A DNA stretch of 64,000 bases from CAYXAA01 sp964462985 (GTDB taxonomy: Bacteria; Pseudomonadota; Alphaproteobacteria; Rhizobiales; Stappiaceae), in contig CAYXAA010000008.1 of assembly GCA_964462985.1 (NCBI GenBank), positions 62,001-126,000 on the forward strand, written 5' to 3'. Of the stretch, positions 8,227-16,909 are shown one piece after another (the first letter of the stretch is position 1; each line of letters opens with the position of its first letter). Under the pieces are notes generated by a model. That model was given only the letters and a program-made list of their open reading frames with translations. It was not told the origin of the DNA and made no database searches. The translations under genes and the position numbers were made by a program.

Positions 8227-9180
8227 TCACAGGCCGAGAAACATCATCCAAAGCGCCGTCGTGAAAACAGCCGCGGCGGTCGTGAACGTGATGGAGTTGG
8301 CCGAGATGGCGTGACCAGTCCCGTAACGGTTGGCAAACAGGAAGGCATTGACGCCGGTTGGGCAGGCCGCCGTCAGTGTCGCGACGCCCACCCACATCGG
8401 CGGCAGATGCACAACCTTCGCGGCAATCACGTAGACCACAGCCGGCATTACCAAGGTCTTCAGTGCACTCAGGATCACTGCGGGCGCGAGATTGCCGCGC
8501 ACGCCATAGTGCACCATGCTCATCCCCAGTGAGAACAGCGCTACGGGCACGGCAGCGGCCGCGATTTTCGACAGGACGTCGGCCAAGAGGCCGCTGACCG
8601 GCAGGCCGGCCAGCCGCCATGCGGCCGCGGCGAGAATTCCGATCACGATCGGATTGCCGATCAGGTTGCGGACCACCGTCCCGAGGATCGCCGCAACGGA
8701 TCGGCCCGATCCGGTCCCGTCCTGTACCGCGGCGCGCTCCATCAGCAAGGCGCAGACCACGGTCAGCAATGGCAGATGGATTGAAATCAGCACGAAGATC
8801 GGCACCAAACCGTCCTCGCCATAGAGCGCGGTCACCAGTGGAATGCCGACGAGGACGGTGTTGGCGAAACCAGCGCTGATGCCGCCGATCACGCCGGCCC
8901 GGGCTTCGCGCTTGAAGAGGCGGCGAACCACGATGGTGCCGAGCGTCCAGACGACGGCAACGCCGGAGAAATAGGCGAACCAGAAGCCCCAGGGCGACAC
9001 GTCGTCGAGCGAACTCGTCGCCAACGTGCGAAAAATCAGCACGGGAATGGCGATGGTGAAGACGAAATCGCCGAGAGCATCGCCGATCGAAGCGTCGAGG
9101 AGCCGACTGCGGGCGGAGAGATAGCCGATGCCAATCAGGGCGAACACCGGCAGGACGACCGTCAGGATCTGGTGAATCAT
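8227..9180 (-). CDS. AEC family transporter (auxin efflux carrier-like)
   Basis: The 317-residue protein has about ten membrane segments arranged as two five-helix halves, with the AEC features FANTVLVGIPL near residue 105 and ACPTGVNAFLFANRY near 275. Bacterial members export small organic acids, but the substrate cannot be read from sequence. The start at 9180 begins MIHQILTVVLPVFALIGIGY, the usual first helix; a longer frame upstream overlaps the divergent kinase gene and is not used. It is convergent with gluQ (9-base gap). Confidence 0.87.
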   Translation of the reverse strand: MIHQILTVVLPVFALIGIGYLSARSRLLDASIGDALGDFVFTIAIPVLIFRTLATSSLDDVSPWGFWFAYFSGVAVVWTLGTIVVRRLFKREARAGVIGGISAGFANTVLVGIPLVTALYGEDGLVPIFVLISIHLPLLTVVCALLMERAAVQDGTGSGRSVAAILGTVVRNLIGNPIVIGILAAAAWRLAGLPVSGLLADVLSKIAAAAVPVALFSLGMSMVHYGVRGNLAPAVILSALKTLVMPAVVYVIAAKVVHLPPMWVGVATLTAACPTGVNAFLFANRYGTGHAISANSITFTTAAAVFTTALWMMFLGL

Positions 9181-9277
9181 TGCGACCTTAGTGGCACGGC
9201 GCGGCTGCGCCGGCAACACCGCGCGCCCTATCGGGAATGGTGTAAGGTCGCTCGGTTGCCGATTCGGGGCTTGCACT

Positions 9278-10432
9278 ATGGCGGACGGGGACGACGGCGA
9301 GCTGGAGCGCAACGAGACGCGACTCGACGCTCTCTTGCATGATCTTAGGACACCGCTGTCGGCTATGCGGACCGCAGCCGAGATGATTGGGCGCGAGCCG
9401 CTATCAATGACACAGCGTTCGGCACTACGGATCCTGATCGAAGCAGCCGACGCCCTGATCGCAATGACCGGCACCATGCTCGGCTCCGGTGGGGACGCCT
9501 GCGCGCCGTCAGCGGATGTCCCGCATCTGCTGAAGAGCGTTGCCGATCTGTTCGAGCTCGAGATCAGGAAGAAGGGGCTCGCGTTCGAGCAGCGTGTCGA
9601 TCCACGACTCGACGGCCGAAAAATTCTCGAACCGCTTGCCGTCTACCGTGCCTTGGGCGTGCTGCTCGACAATGGGATGAAATACACCAAGGACGGTACG
9701 ATCACGCTGAGGGCGGAGCTTGCCGAAACTTCGCGGCCGCCGTCCGTCCAGATAGACGTCACCGACACCGGGAGCGGCGTCTCGTTGCAGGATCGGGAAG
9801 CACTCTTCATGCCCCATCACCGCGGAGCCGCGTCCGTAGGGATTGCCGGGACAGGTATAGGGCTCTGGAATGCCCGGCGGCTCACCGAAGCGGCGGGGGG
9901 CACGCTCGAGCTCGCGGCGACGTCAAGCCAGGGCAGTACGTTTCGGATCGTCATGCCGCTGCTCCCGCTCGATGAGGTCAACAGTCCGGCCCAGTTCGCC
10001 GCCGCGGGATCTTCTGACGCCCGTGTTGCGGCCTCCGCCGGCCTTTGCAACCCCACGAAAAGGGAACCGATTCAACGTGTGCTGGTGATCGACGACAATG
10101 CGACCAACCGTCGGCTGCTCGGCGCGCTCGTTTCAGCCTTCGGTTTCGAGGCCGAGCTCGTGGGGGATGGTGCGGCCGGGGTGGCGCGTGCTGAAGCAGG
10201 GGATTACGCTGCCATCCTCCTCGACCTGCATATGCCGGACATGGATGGCCTCGTTACGCTCAATGCCCTTCGCGCGCTGCCGCAGGGCACGTCCCTGCGC
10301 GTCATCGCGGTGACCGCGACCGCTCAGCCGAGCGCACGGCACCTCCAGGCAAAAGGCTTCGATGCTGTCGTGATGAAGCCGATCGATCCGGAGGCCCTGC
10401 ACCGAACGCTGGAAAACGCCATCGCAAAATGA
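9278..10432 (+). CDS. Soluble hybrid histidine kinase/response regulator
   Basis: The 384-residue protein has a HisKA domain with phospho-acceptor His21 (LLHDLRTPLSAM) almost at the N-terminus, an HATPase domain with DNGMKY, DTGSGV and GTGIGLW boxes, and a C-terminal receiver domain (about 265-384) with phospho-acceptor Asp316 (LLDLHMPDMDG) and Lys367. There is no signal peptide, membrane span or input domain before the H-box. The ATG at 9278 is chosen; 29 further codons are open upstream but unlike the family. No partner regulator is adjacent, so it is an orphan. The signal and target are unknown. Confidence 0.87.
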   Translation: MADGDDGELERNETRLDALLHDLRTPLSAMRTAAEMIGREPLSMTQRSALRILIEAADALIAMTGTMLGSGGDACAPSADVPHLLKSVADLFELEIRKKGLAFEQRVDPRLDGRKILEPLAVYRALGVLLDNGMKYTKDGTITLRAELAETSRPPSVQIDVTDTGSGVSLQDREALFMPHHRGAASVGIAGTGIGLWNARRLTEAAGGTLELAATSSQGSTFRIVMPLLPLDEVNSPAQFAAAGSSDARVAASAGLCNPTKREPIQRVLVIDDNATNRRLLGALVSAFGFEAELVGDGAAGVARAEAGDYAAILLDLHMPDMDGLVTLNALRALPQGTSLRVIAVTATAQPSARHLQAKGFDAVVMKPIDPEALHRTLENAIAK

Positions 10433-10444
10433 TCGCTGAAAGCA

Positions 10445-11089
10445 TCAGCCCCTGCTGGTGAGCAGGATCTTGACGGCGAAGCTGCCGAAAATGCCTGCGA
10501 ACAGCCAATCGCATAGTTTCATCGCCCGCGGCGAGCGCTTCAGTGTTCTGGAAAAGACGTCCGCCATCAGCACCATGGGGATGGTTAGCGGTGCGGCGAC
10601 GACGACGAAGAATACGCCGAGAAAGATCAGTTTACCGGAGGCATGAGGATCATTGGCGGCGACGAACTGCGGCAGGAACGTCAGGAAGAACAGCACGATC
10701 TTCGGGTTCAGCAGATTGACGAGCAGGCCGGCCATGAACACGCGAGAAAGAGGAGTCTGCCGCTTATGGTCCGTTGCCGAAACGGTGAGCGCCGAGCCGT
10801 GGCGCAGCGTCTGAACGGCGATCCAGATCAAGTAAAGCGCACCGACGATCTTGACGACGAAAAAGGCGGAGGCCGACGCGGCGATCAGGGCCGACAGACC
10901 GAAGGCGACCAGCATCGTATGGATCAGCGAGCCGACCATGGCGCCGAGCATTGATGCCAAGCCTGCCAGCCGGCCTTCCGAAAGGGCACGGCCGACAAAC
11001 AGGGTCATGTCAGGACCGGGCGTAATTGTGAGGATGACGCAGGCTGTCGTATAGGCAGCGAGGACGCTGAGATCGGGCACAAAGGTCAT
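10445..11089 (-). CDS. LysE/RhtB family amino acid exporter
   Basis: This 214-residue membrane protein has six predicted spans, with the family motif TPGPDMTLFVGRALSEGR at about residues 23-40 and NLLNPKIVLFFLTFLPQF at about 125. Family members export amino acids such as homoserine, threonine or lysine; the substrate here is unknown. It is convergent with the hybrid kinase gene (12-base gap), and the HCCA isomerase-like gene lies upstream in the same direction. Confidence 0.9.
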   Translation of the reverse strand: MTFVPDLSVLAAYTTACVILTITPGPDMTLFVGRALSEGRLAGLASMLGAMVGSLIHTMLVAFGLSALIAASASAFFVVKIVGALYLIWIAVQTLRHGSALTVSATDHKRQTPLSRVFMAGLLVNLLNPKIVLFFLTFLPQFVAANDPHASGKLIFLGVFFVVVAAPLTIPMVLMADVFSRTLKRSPRAMKLCDWLFAGIFGSFAVKILLTSRG

Positions 11090-11149
11090 GTGGGTTTGCT
11101 CGGGGAGGCCTGCGGTCGGGTGGGAGGCAACAACCGCTTCCCGACACCA

Positions 11150-11758
11150 TCATACGACAGTGCGCAGGGCCCAGTCGACGGCGTCGTCAAGCCGATCATT
11201 GCCCCAGAACAGCTCCCGATCCGGCGTCACGAAGGAGGGTGCCCCGAAGATGCCGAGCGCCTCGGCTTCGATAACGGCAGCACGAAGGCCGATCTTGGCC
11301 TCCGTGCTTTCTGCCTCGGCCAGCACATCCTGCGCCGGGGCGCCAGAGTCGGTCAAAAGCCCGGCAAGCAAGGAGAGGTCGGAAATGTCGCGACCTTCGC
11401 CGAATTCTGCCGCGTAGACGGCGCGCACGAAGGCACCAATCCACGGCCCCCGACGCAGTACATGGGCAATCCGGGCTGCCATCAGCCCGTTCTGCGGAAA
11501 CGGATCAGGGCGGCGGAACGGGAGGCCGAGCGCCTCGCAGGTTCGTTCCATGTCGCGCCACATATAGGCGCCCTTGGCGGGATGCAGATTGAAGGGCGAG
11601 GTTTCCCAGCCTTGCTTCCTGAAAATGGGACCGAGTAGAAATGGGTGCCAGTCGAGCGAGATACCGCGATCGTGCGCCAAGGCCTCAATGCGCATTGCGG
11701 CGAGATAGCTGTAGGTCGAGCCGAATTCGAACCAGAAGCCCAGCACCGGCCGTTGCAT
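11150..11758 (-). CDS. 2-hydroxychromene-2-carboxylate isomerase-like protein (DsbA/kappa-GST fold)
   Basis: The 202-residue protein opens with FWFEFGSTYSYLAAMRIE, the N-terminal strand and serine-containing loop of the HCCA isomerase family, and ends with the cis-proline loop FGAPSFV. There is no CXXC active site, which separates it from disulfide oxidoreductases. Family members use glutathione to isomerise aromatic side products, but many are of unknown role. The start at 11758 has a strong GGGAGG ribosome binding site; a longer frame starts at 11797. It may be transcribed with the downstream exporter gene, 60 bases away. Confidence 0.85.
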   Translation of the reverse strand: MQRPVLGFWFEFGSTYSYLAAMRIEALAHDRGISLDWHPFLLGPIFRKQGWETSPFNLHPAKGAYMWRDMERTCEALGLPFRRPDPFPQNGLMAARIAHVLRRGPWIGAFVRAVYAAEFGEGRDISDLSLLAGLLTDSGAPAQDVLAEAESTEAKIGLRAAVIEAEALGIFGAPSFVTPDRELFWGNDRLDDAVDWALRTVV

Positions 11759-11826
11759 GATTCCTCCCGTGGCCACGAGGTTCTTCCCGATTGGCAAGTC
11801 CCGGCGTATCGGCTAGGTAGGCGGCC

Positions 11827-12705
11827 ATGAGGGAAGACGCTCAGGGCCAAGGCCGTCCCCAGCCATCCGGCTTCCTTAGCCGATCGGCGCGAGGGGCGAA
11901 AGCGGTTTGGCGCTGGGCAAGGCGCCACCCCTTCGCTGCGACCTCGATCTATATCGCTGTCGTCTCAGTCACGTTCCTGCTCTTGCCAGGCCTCGATCGC
12001 GCGGTCTCGGCGCTGTTCTATTCCCCGGAGGAGGGCTTTGCTGCCGCCGGCGATCCGTTCCTGATCCGGTTGCGTCATCTGGGGCCGCATCTGGTCCGGT
12101 TGGTCGCGATCGCGTCGGGCGCCGTGATTGTCGCCAAGCTTCTGTTCCCGCTGGCGCGTCCGGTGGTGCCGTTGAGCCGGCCGTTGTTCCTGCTTGCGAG
12201 CCTCGCGCTCGGTCCGGGTCTGGTGGTCAATGCGATTCTGAAAGACCACTGGGGGCGGCCACGTCCGAACGCGGTCGAGTATTTCGGCGGCGATCATCCC
12301 TATGTCCGGGTCTGGCAGATCACCGACCACTGTGCGTCCAACTGCTCCTTCGTCTCCGGTGAGGCATCGTCGAGCCTGTGGCTCGTTTCTCTTGCCTTAA
12401 TCGCGCCGCTCACTTGGCGGCCGGCGGTTGCGGCATCGGCACTCACCTTGTGCCTGGTGCTTTCCGCCACGCGAATTGCCTTCGGCGGCCACTTCCTGTC
12501 CGATACGCTGCTTTCCTGGGGAATCACATTTCTCCTGATCCTTGCGGTCTACCGCGTGACGATCGAGCGGCCACCTGTCTGGTTACAAGACAATGTCCTC
12601 GATCGGGCGCTGATGACAGCCGGCCTGTGGCTCAGGCGCAGCGCCGCACGTCTCACGACGGCAGCCTCGCGTTCTGGTCCCAGAGATCTTGACAAGGCTC
12701 GCTAG
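11827..12705 (+). CDS. PAP2 superfamily membrane phosphatase (LpxE-like)
   Basis: The 292-residue protein has an N-terminal membrane span at about residues 37-55, several further spans, and the three PAP2 phosphatase motifs: KDHWGRPRP (about 140), CSFVSGEAS (about 172) and TRIAFGGHFLSD (about 218). The second motif has Glu where many family members have His. The family removes phosphate from lipids; rhizobial LpxE removes the lipid A 1-phosphate at the periplasmic face. Lipid A, phosphatidylglycerophosphate or undecaprenyl pyrophosphate are all possible substrates. It diverges from the HCCA-like gene. Confidence 0.83.
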   Translation: MREDAQGQGRPQPSGFLSRSARGAKAVWRWARRHPFAATSIYIAVVSVTFLLLPGLDRAVSALFYSPEEGFAAAGDPFLIRLRHLGPHLVRLVAIASGAVIVAKLLFPLARPVVPLSRPLFLLASLALGPGLVVNAILKDHWGRPRPNAVEYFGGDHPYVRVWQITDHCASNCSFVSGEASSSLWLVSLALIAPLTWRPAVAASALTLCLVLSATRIAFGGHFLSDTLLSWGITFLLILAVYRVTIERPPVWLQDNVLDRALMTAGLWLRRSAARLTTAASRSGPRDLDKAR

Positions 12706-12730
12706 GGCAGCGGCGTCAACGGAGATCCGG

Positions 12731-13183
12731 TCAGGCCTTTGTCGCGAGGATGCGTTCGATCTCATAAGGTGGATGGCCGGTCAATGTCTTGTCGACTTCG
12801 GCGACTATGCGTTCGGATACCTCCTTGTGGAATGCCTTTCGCAGATCGCCCAAAGTCGTGGGTGGAGCGACCACGATCAGCCGGGAAAAACGCCCCGCAT
12901 GTGCAGCCTTGTAGAGTGCCTCCGCGATCTCCTTGGCGAAATTCGTCTTCTCGAGCCGATGCCAATCGGTGTTCTCGACTGCACTGCGATTGGGGCCCAT
13001 TCCATCGAAATAGCGGCCCGGTTGGTCCGTGCCTTGATCGCGGGTCCGGGGATTTTCGTGCTCCAGCACCTGGATAACCTGGAGGTTCGGGCGGGTGATG
13101 CTGCCCTCGTTGCGGAAGACCAGAGCCTTTTCGCCATCGCCGACCAGCACCCAGGCGTCACGCTCGATCTTAAGTCCACTCAT
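12731..13183 (-). CDS. Host attachment family protein (AtsE-like)
   Basis: The start at 13183 gives 150 residues that match the 'protein required for attachment to host cells' family (PF10116). The sequence begins with a strand containing WVLVGDGEKALVFRN, has an internal FAKEIAEALYKAAHAGRFSRLIVVAPP block typical of eRF1/peptidase-like alpha/beta folds, and a C-terminal HPPYEIERIL. The family was named from Agrobacterium attachment mutants, but the molecular role is not known. A GGAGGCAGG stretch precedes the start. It is convergent with the PAP2 gene. Confidence 0.82.
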   Translation of the reverse strand: MSGLKIERDAWVLVGDGEKALVFRNEGSITRPNLQVIQVLEHENPRTRDQGTDQPGRYFDGMGPNRSAVENTDWHRLEKTNFAKEIAEALYKAAHAGRFSRLIVVAPPTTLGDLRKAFHKEVSERIVAEVDKTLTGHPPYEIERILATKA

Positions 13184-13422
13184 GTCCTGCCTCCGTTCAC
13201 TGACCCACGACATGCCACGCACTCTGGCATTCAAATGCGGCGACAAGGATGCGCTGGCTCAAACCGATCGAATGATCGCTTCGGGTTCAAGGTCGTCCAA
13301 GCAGTGTCCCGGATAGCGCGCGGGTTCGGCGCCATCTTGTCAGCCGACATGCGACGTCTTCCTTTTCCCGATGCGCGCCTGTCCTACTTCCGGACAGGAA
13401 CAGCACAGGGAAGGAACCACCG

Positions 13423-13722
13423 ATGGCCGAACGATTGACTGAAGCGGAGCGTTCCGCGGCGCTGCAGGAGCTCGACGGATGGACGCTTGCCGGCGGACGT
13501 GATGCACTTACGAAGACATTTGTCTTCCGCAATTTCATCGAGGCCTTCGGCTTTATGACGAAGGTAGCCCTCAAGGCCGAGGCGATGAACCACCATCCGG
13601 AGTGGTCGAATGTCTACAAGACGGTGACGATTACGTTGACGACCCACGATGCCGGTGGCCTGACGGCGCTCGATCTTAAGCTCGCCCGCTCGATCGAGCG
13701 GTTCGCCAATTCCAATGCGTGA
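13423..13722 (+). CDS. phhB: 4a-hydroxytetrahydrobiopterin dehydratase (PCD/DCoH)
   Basis: The 99-residue protein has the family signature NHHPEWSNVYKTV (about 56-68) and the downstream LTTHDAGGLT, which together hold the active-site histidines. It dehydrates 4a-hydroxy-tetrahydropterin after phenylalanine hydroxylation, but the family also occurs in organisms without that enzyme. No phenylalanine hydroxylase gene is nearby. A GAAGGAA ribosome binding site precedes the ATG. Confidence 0.93.
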   Translation: MAERLTEAERSAALQELDGWTLAGGRDALTKTFVFRNFIEAFGFMTKVALKAEAMNHHPEWSNVYKTVTITLTTHDAGGLTALDLKLARSIERFANSNA

Positions 13723-13743
13723 ATGGCACGAGAGGTCGATGCA

Positions 13744-13974
13744 TTAGCCTTTTTCTATGACAAAGCGACCAAGCGGACCGTCGGATTCTCGCGACAGCAG
13801 ATGATGGCCCGCCTCGCGGCAGAAGTGCGGGATGTCGATTGCAGCCATCGGGTCGGTGGTCTCGATCGAGATCCGGGCGCCACGATCGAGGCCGGCGAGT
13901 GCCTTGCGCGTCTTCAGGACGGGCAAAGGACACTTCAATCCCTTGAGATCGAGGTGGAGGTCCGTTTCTGTCAC
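13744..13974 (-). CDS. TusA/SirA-like sulfurtransferase
   Basis: The 76-residue protein carries the CPxP motif in KGLKCPLPVLKTRKAL, with Cys15 as the persulfide carrier, followed by a beta-alpha-beta layout of the TusA fold. Such proteins pass sulfur to tRNA 2-thiouridine, molybdenum cofactor or other pathways. It starts with GTG at 13974, with only a weak ribosome binding site. It is convergent with phhB (21-base gap) and divergent from the DUF924 gene. Its specific sulfur acceptor is unknown. Confidence 0.9.
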   Translation of the reverse strand: MTETDLHLDLKGLKCPLPVLKTRKALAGLDRGARISIETTDPMAAIDIPHFCREAGHHLLSRESDGPLGRFVIEKG

Positions 13975-14081
13975 GCGTTTTTCTCGCTCTTGGGTTACTC
14001 TCTCCCGTTGCCCTTATAACGGCTGAACAGCCCTCGCTTCCAGTCCGCCGCATTCGTGAACTCATTGATCCGGAGCCCGCC

Positions 14082-14627
14082 ATGTCCAGCATTTCTACTT
14101 TCGATATCCTCGATTTCTGGTGGTCGGCCGGCCTGAAGAAGTGGTTCGGCAGTGACGAGGCGTTCGACGCCGAGATCCGGGAGCGGTTCGGGGCCGCAAT
14201 CGATGCAGCGTTGGCCGGGGAGTTCGACGACTGGGCCGAGACCCCGCACGGGGCTCTTGCACTGCTGCTCCTGCTTGATCAGTTCACGCGCAACGCCCGG
14301 CGGGGCAGCGCCGAGGCCTTTGCGGGTGATGCAAAGGCGCTTGCGGTCGCCGCACGCGCTGTCGATGCCGGTTTCGATCGCGCCTATCCAAAGCCCATGC
14401 GCATGTTCTTCTATCTTCCGTTCGAGCACAGCGAAGATCTCGCCGACCAGGAGCGCTCGGTCGACCTGTTTCGCCGGCTGGGTGACCCGGAAGGATATCT
14501 CTATGCGCTGATCCACCTTGACGCCATTCGTCGGTTCGGCCGTTTTCCGCATCGCAATGTCCTGCTCGGCCGTGAGACGACGGCGGCCGAGCAGGCCTAT
14601 CTAGACGACGGCGGCTTTAAAGGCTGA
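14082..14627 (+). CDS. DUF924 family protein
   Basis: The 181-residue protein begins with the typical DUF924 helix ILDFWWSAGLKKWFGSDEAFD and contains LLLLDQFTRNARRGSAEAF and MRMFFYLPFEHSED, the family's conserved blocks. It has a TPR-like all-helical fold and no assigned function. CCGGAG lies just before the ATG. It stands alone between the divergent TusA-like gene and the glnK regulatory region. Confidence 0.88.
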   Translation: MSSISTFDILDFWWSAGLKKWFGSDEAFDAEIRERFGAAIDAALAGEFDDWAETPHGALALLLLLDQFTRNARRGSAEAFAGDAKALAVAARAVDAGFDRAYPKPMRMFFYLPFEHSEDLADQERSVDLFRRLGDPEGYLYALIHLDAIRRFGRFPHRNVLLGRETTAAEQAYLDDGGFKG

Positions 14628-14995
14628 GGAACGGGATCCACAGCACAATCGACTATCGGACAGTTGCTTCCAGGGGGTATCGCCTAATTTTTAGGCAGAT
14701 CTTTCCTCCAGGGTTAGCCTATATTTTCATCAATTGCTGTTTGCTTTCGTGCTTGGGTGGCGGCTATCGAGCCACAATGGGCCGCCGCCAGCCGGTAACC
14801 GTTTGACGGTTTTCCATTCCTCCGACGGGTTTTCCAATCCGCCAACGATCCTTTTCCTGAAATTGGCACGAACCTTGAAAAGTTGTGGCCGGTGTCGGCT
14901 AGGCCTTGGCGCACGGGCAAAAGCAAAGAGGACCGGCATCCGGCCGGCTTCTGCCCTGCACGACGGCCGCGACAACAGAGGAACGGGAACCGAGC
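14628..14995. other. Regulatory region upstream of glnK
   Basis: This 368-base stretch is poorer in GC than its surroundings and has no supported gene. It contains a sigma54-type promoter at 14863-14879 and an imperfect activator-site candidate, GTGGC (14757-14761) paired with GCCAC (14771-14775), about 90-105 bases upstream of that promoter. That distance is usual for NtrC sites, but the sequence does not match the NtrC consensus well. Confidence 0.6.
14863..14879 (+). promoter_or_regulatory. Sigma54 (RpoN) promoter of glnK-amtB
   Basis: TTGGCACGAACCTTGAA matches the -24/-12 consensus (TGGCACG-N4-TTGC) with GG and TTG correctly spaced. The only departure is A for C after TTG. It lies about 117 bases before the glnK start. 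glnK-amtB operons in proteobacteria are commonly NtrC/RpoN dependent, so nitrogen-limited expression is expected. Confidence 0.72.
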
Positions 14996-15334
14996 ATGAA
15001 AATCGTGATGGCTATCATCAAGCCGTTCAAGCTCGAGGAGGTGCGCGAGGCCCTCACGAGTATCGGCATTCAGGGGCTCACCGTCACGGAGGTGAAGGGC
15101 TACGGGCGACAGAAGGGGCATACCGAGATCTATCGCGGCACCGAATATGCCGTCAGCTTCCTGCCAAAGCTCAAGATCGAGGTCGCCGTTGCGGCAGACA
15201 CCGCCGACCGCGTCGTCGAGGCGATCGCTGCGGCCGCCAAGACCGGTCAGATCGGCGATGGCAAGATCTTCGTCTATTCGATTGACCAAGTCCTGCGCAT
15301 CCGCACCGGCGAAGCCGACGCCGAAGCACTCTAG
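14996..15334 (+). CDS. glnK: Nitrogen regulatory PII protein GlnK
   Basis: The 112-residue protein is a complete PII with the T-loop GYGRQKGHTEIYRGTEYAV, including the uridylylation residue Tyr51, and the C-terminal signature block TGQIGDGKIFV. PII integrates 2-oxoglutarate, ATP/ADP and glutamine signals and blocks AmtB when nitrogen is sufficient. The ATG at 14996 gives the standard start MKIVMAIIKPFKL. It is 120 bases upstream of amtB, and the pairing identifies it as GlnK rather than GlnB. Confidence 0.95.
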   Translation: MKIVMAIIKPFKLEEVREALTSIGIQGLTVTEVKGYGRQKGHTEIYRGTEYAVSFLPKLKIEVAVAADTADRVVEAIAAAAKTGQIGDGKIFVYSIDQVLRIRTGEADAEAL

Positions 15335-15454
15335 AGCACCGGCGCACAAACGAGCGCTGACGAGATGCTTTATCGCTTTGGACCGATCAACTTTCTGCCT
15401 TCCAGCAAGCTCGAAAGCAGGTTGATCCGAGCGTCCGACCAAGAGGAAAAACCG

Positions 15455-16792
15455 ATGAAGAAGTTGATCACCCTGACCGGACTGTCGGCGGGACTGCTGT
15501 TGCTTGGCGTGGCGCCTGGACTGGCGCAGGAAACGGCTGCGCCGACGGCCGCCCCCGAATACGCTCTTGCCGCCGATACGGCCTATATCTTCAACACTTT
15601 GCTGTTCCTGCTCGGTGGCTTTCTGGTGATGTGGATGGCTGCCGGTTTCGCGATGCTCGAAGCCGGACTCGTCCGCTCCAAGAACGTCTCCATGCAATGC
15701 CTGAAGAACATCTCGATCTACTCGATCGCCTCGTTGCTGTTCTGGCTGTTCGGCTACAACCTGATGTACGGAGGGGCCGAAGGTGGTTACATCGGTTCCT
15801 TCCTGCCGAAGGCAATTCCGCCGATTGATGACGATCCAGGCAGCTACGCCGCGGCATCGGACTTCTTCTTCCAGTTGGTGTTCTGCGCCACCACCGCCTC
15901 CATCGTCTCCGGCACGTTGGCGGAACGCATCAAGCTTTGGCCGTTCCTGATCTTCACGGTGATCCTCACCGGTTTCATCTATCCGATGGCCGGTATGTGG
16001 AAGTGGGGCGCCGGTTGGCTGGACGCCATGGGCTTTGCCGACTTCGCCGGTTCGACGGTGGTGCATTCGGTTGGAGGCTGGGCCGCACTCGCCGGTGCTC
16101 TGATCCTCGGTGCGCGCAAGGGCAAGTACGGCGCCGGCGGTCAGGTCATAGCGATGCCCGGTTCCTCGATGCCGCTCGCCACGCTCGGCACCTTCATCCT
16201 GTGGCTCGGCTGGTTCGGCTTCAACGGTGCCTCGCAGCTTGCGCTCGGTTCGATGGCCGACGCCTCAGCTGTGTCGCGGATCTTCGTCAACACGAACATG
16301 GCCGCGGCGACCGGCGTCGTTGTCGCGATGATCCTGACGCAGGTCCTCTACAAGAAGGTTGACATCACCATGGCACTCAATGGCGCGCTGGCCGGCCTGG
16401 TGTCGATCACGGCGGAACCGCTTACGCCGTCGATCTTCATGGCGGTCGTCATCGGCGGCGTCGGCGGCGCCATCGTCGTCTTCGCCGTACCTCTGCTCGA
16501 TAAGCTGAAGATCGACGACGTCGTCGGTGCCATCCCGGTGCATCTGTGCGCCGGCATCTGGGGTACCCTGGCCGTGCCGCTCACCAACGGTGATGCCTCC
16601 TTCGGGCCCCAGATCGTCGGGATCGTCTCCTACGGCGTCTTCGTTTTCATTGCCTCATTCGTGGTGTGGAAGATCCTGGCTTCGACCGTCGGCATTCGGG
16701 TGTCCGACGAGGGTGAAGCGCTTGGACTCGACAAGATCGAAATCGGTGTCGAGGCCTACCCGGAGTTCGGACAGGGCAGCCAGCGGCTGTAA
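15455..16792 (+). CDS. amtB: Ammonium transporter AmtB
   Basis: The 445-residue protein has a signal peptide ending LAQ (about residue 25) and eleven membrane spans. It contains the family blocks NTLLFLLGGFLVMWMAAGFAMLEAGLVRSKN and DFAGSTVVHSVGG with the first pore histidine, plus a later IPVHLCAGIWGTLA. It conducts ammonium across the inner membrane and is controlled by GlnK docking. AAGAGGAA precedes the ATG at 15455; the frame is open 30 codons upstream without a signal peptide. A rho-independent terminator follows. Confidence 0.96.
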   Translation: MKKLITLTGLSAGLLLLGVAPGLAQETAAPTAAPEYALAADTAYIFNTLLFLLGGFLVMWMAAGFAMLEAGLVRSKNVSMQCLKNISIYSIASLLFWLFGYNLMYGGAEGGYIGSFLPKAIPPIDDDPGSYAAASDFFFQLVFCATTASIVSGTLAERIKLWPFLIFTVILTGFIYPMAGMWKWGAGWLDAMGFADFAGSTVVHSVGGWAALAGALILGARKGKYGAGGQVIAMPGSSMPLATLGTFILWLGWFGFNGASQLALGSMADASAVSRIFVNTNMAAATGVVVAMILTQVLYKKVDITMALNGALAGLVSITAEPLTPSIFMAVVIGGVGGAIVVFAVPLLDKLKIDDVVGAIPVHLCAGIWGTLAVPLTNGDASFGPQIVGIVSYGVFVFIASFVVWKILASTVGIRVSDEGEALGLDKIEIGVEAYPEFGQGSQRL

Positions 16793-16829
16793 TCTCTTCC
16801 AGCTCGACCAAACAAATGGCTGCAAAATT

Positions 16830-16862
16830 GGGTCCGGGTTTGAGCCCGGGCCCTCTTTATTT
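16830..16862 (+). terminator. Rho-independent terminator after amtB
   Basis: Nine-base arms GGGTCCGGG (16830-16838) and CCCGGGCCC (16845-16853), with one G-U pair, flank a 6-base loop and are followed by TCTTTATTT. It lies about 40 bases after the amtB stop. Confidence 0.8.
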
Positions 16863-16909
16863 GGACTGCCCGCCGCCTTCCTTCACGTCGAATCGCGGAA
16901 GGAGTTCTG

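Noticed and set aside
14714..16066. 450-codon minus-strand frame opposite glnK and amtB
   Set aside because: It is an antisense shadow of two strong genes, is full of His/Arg/Gln and matches no protein.
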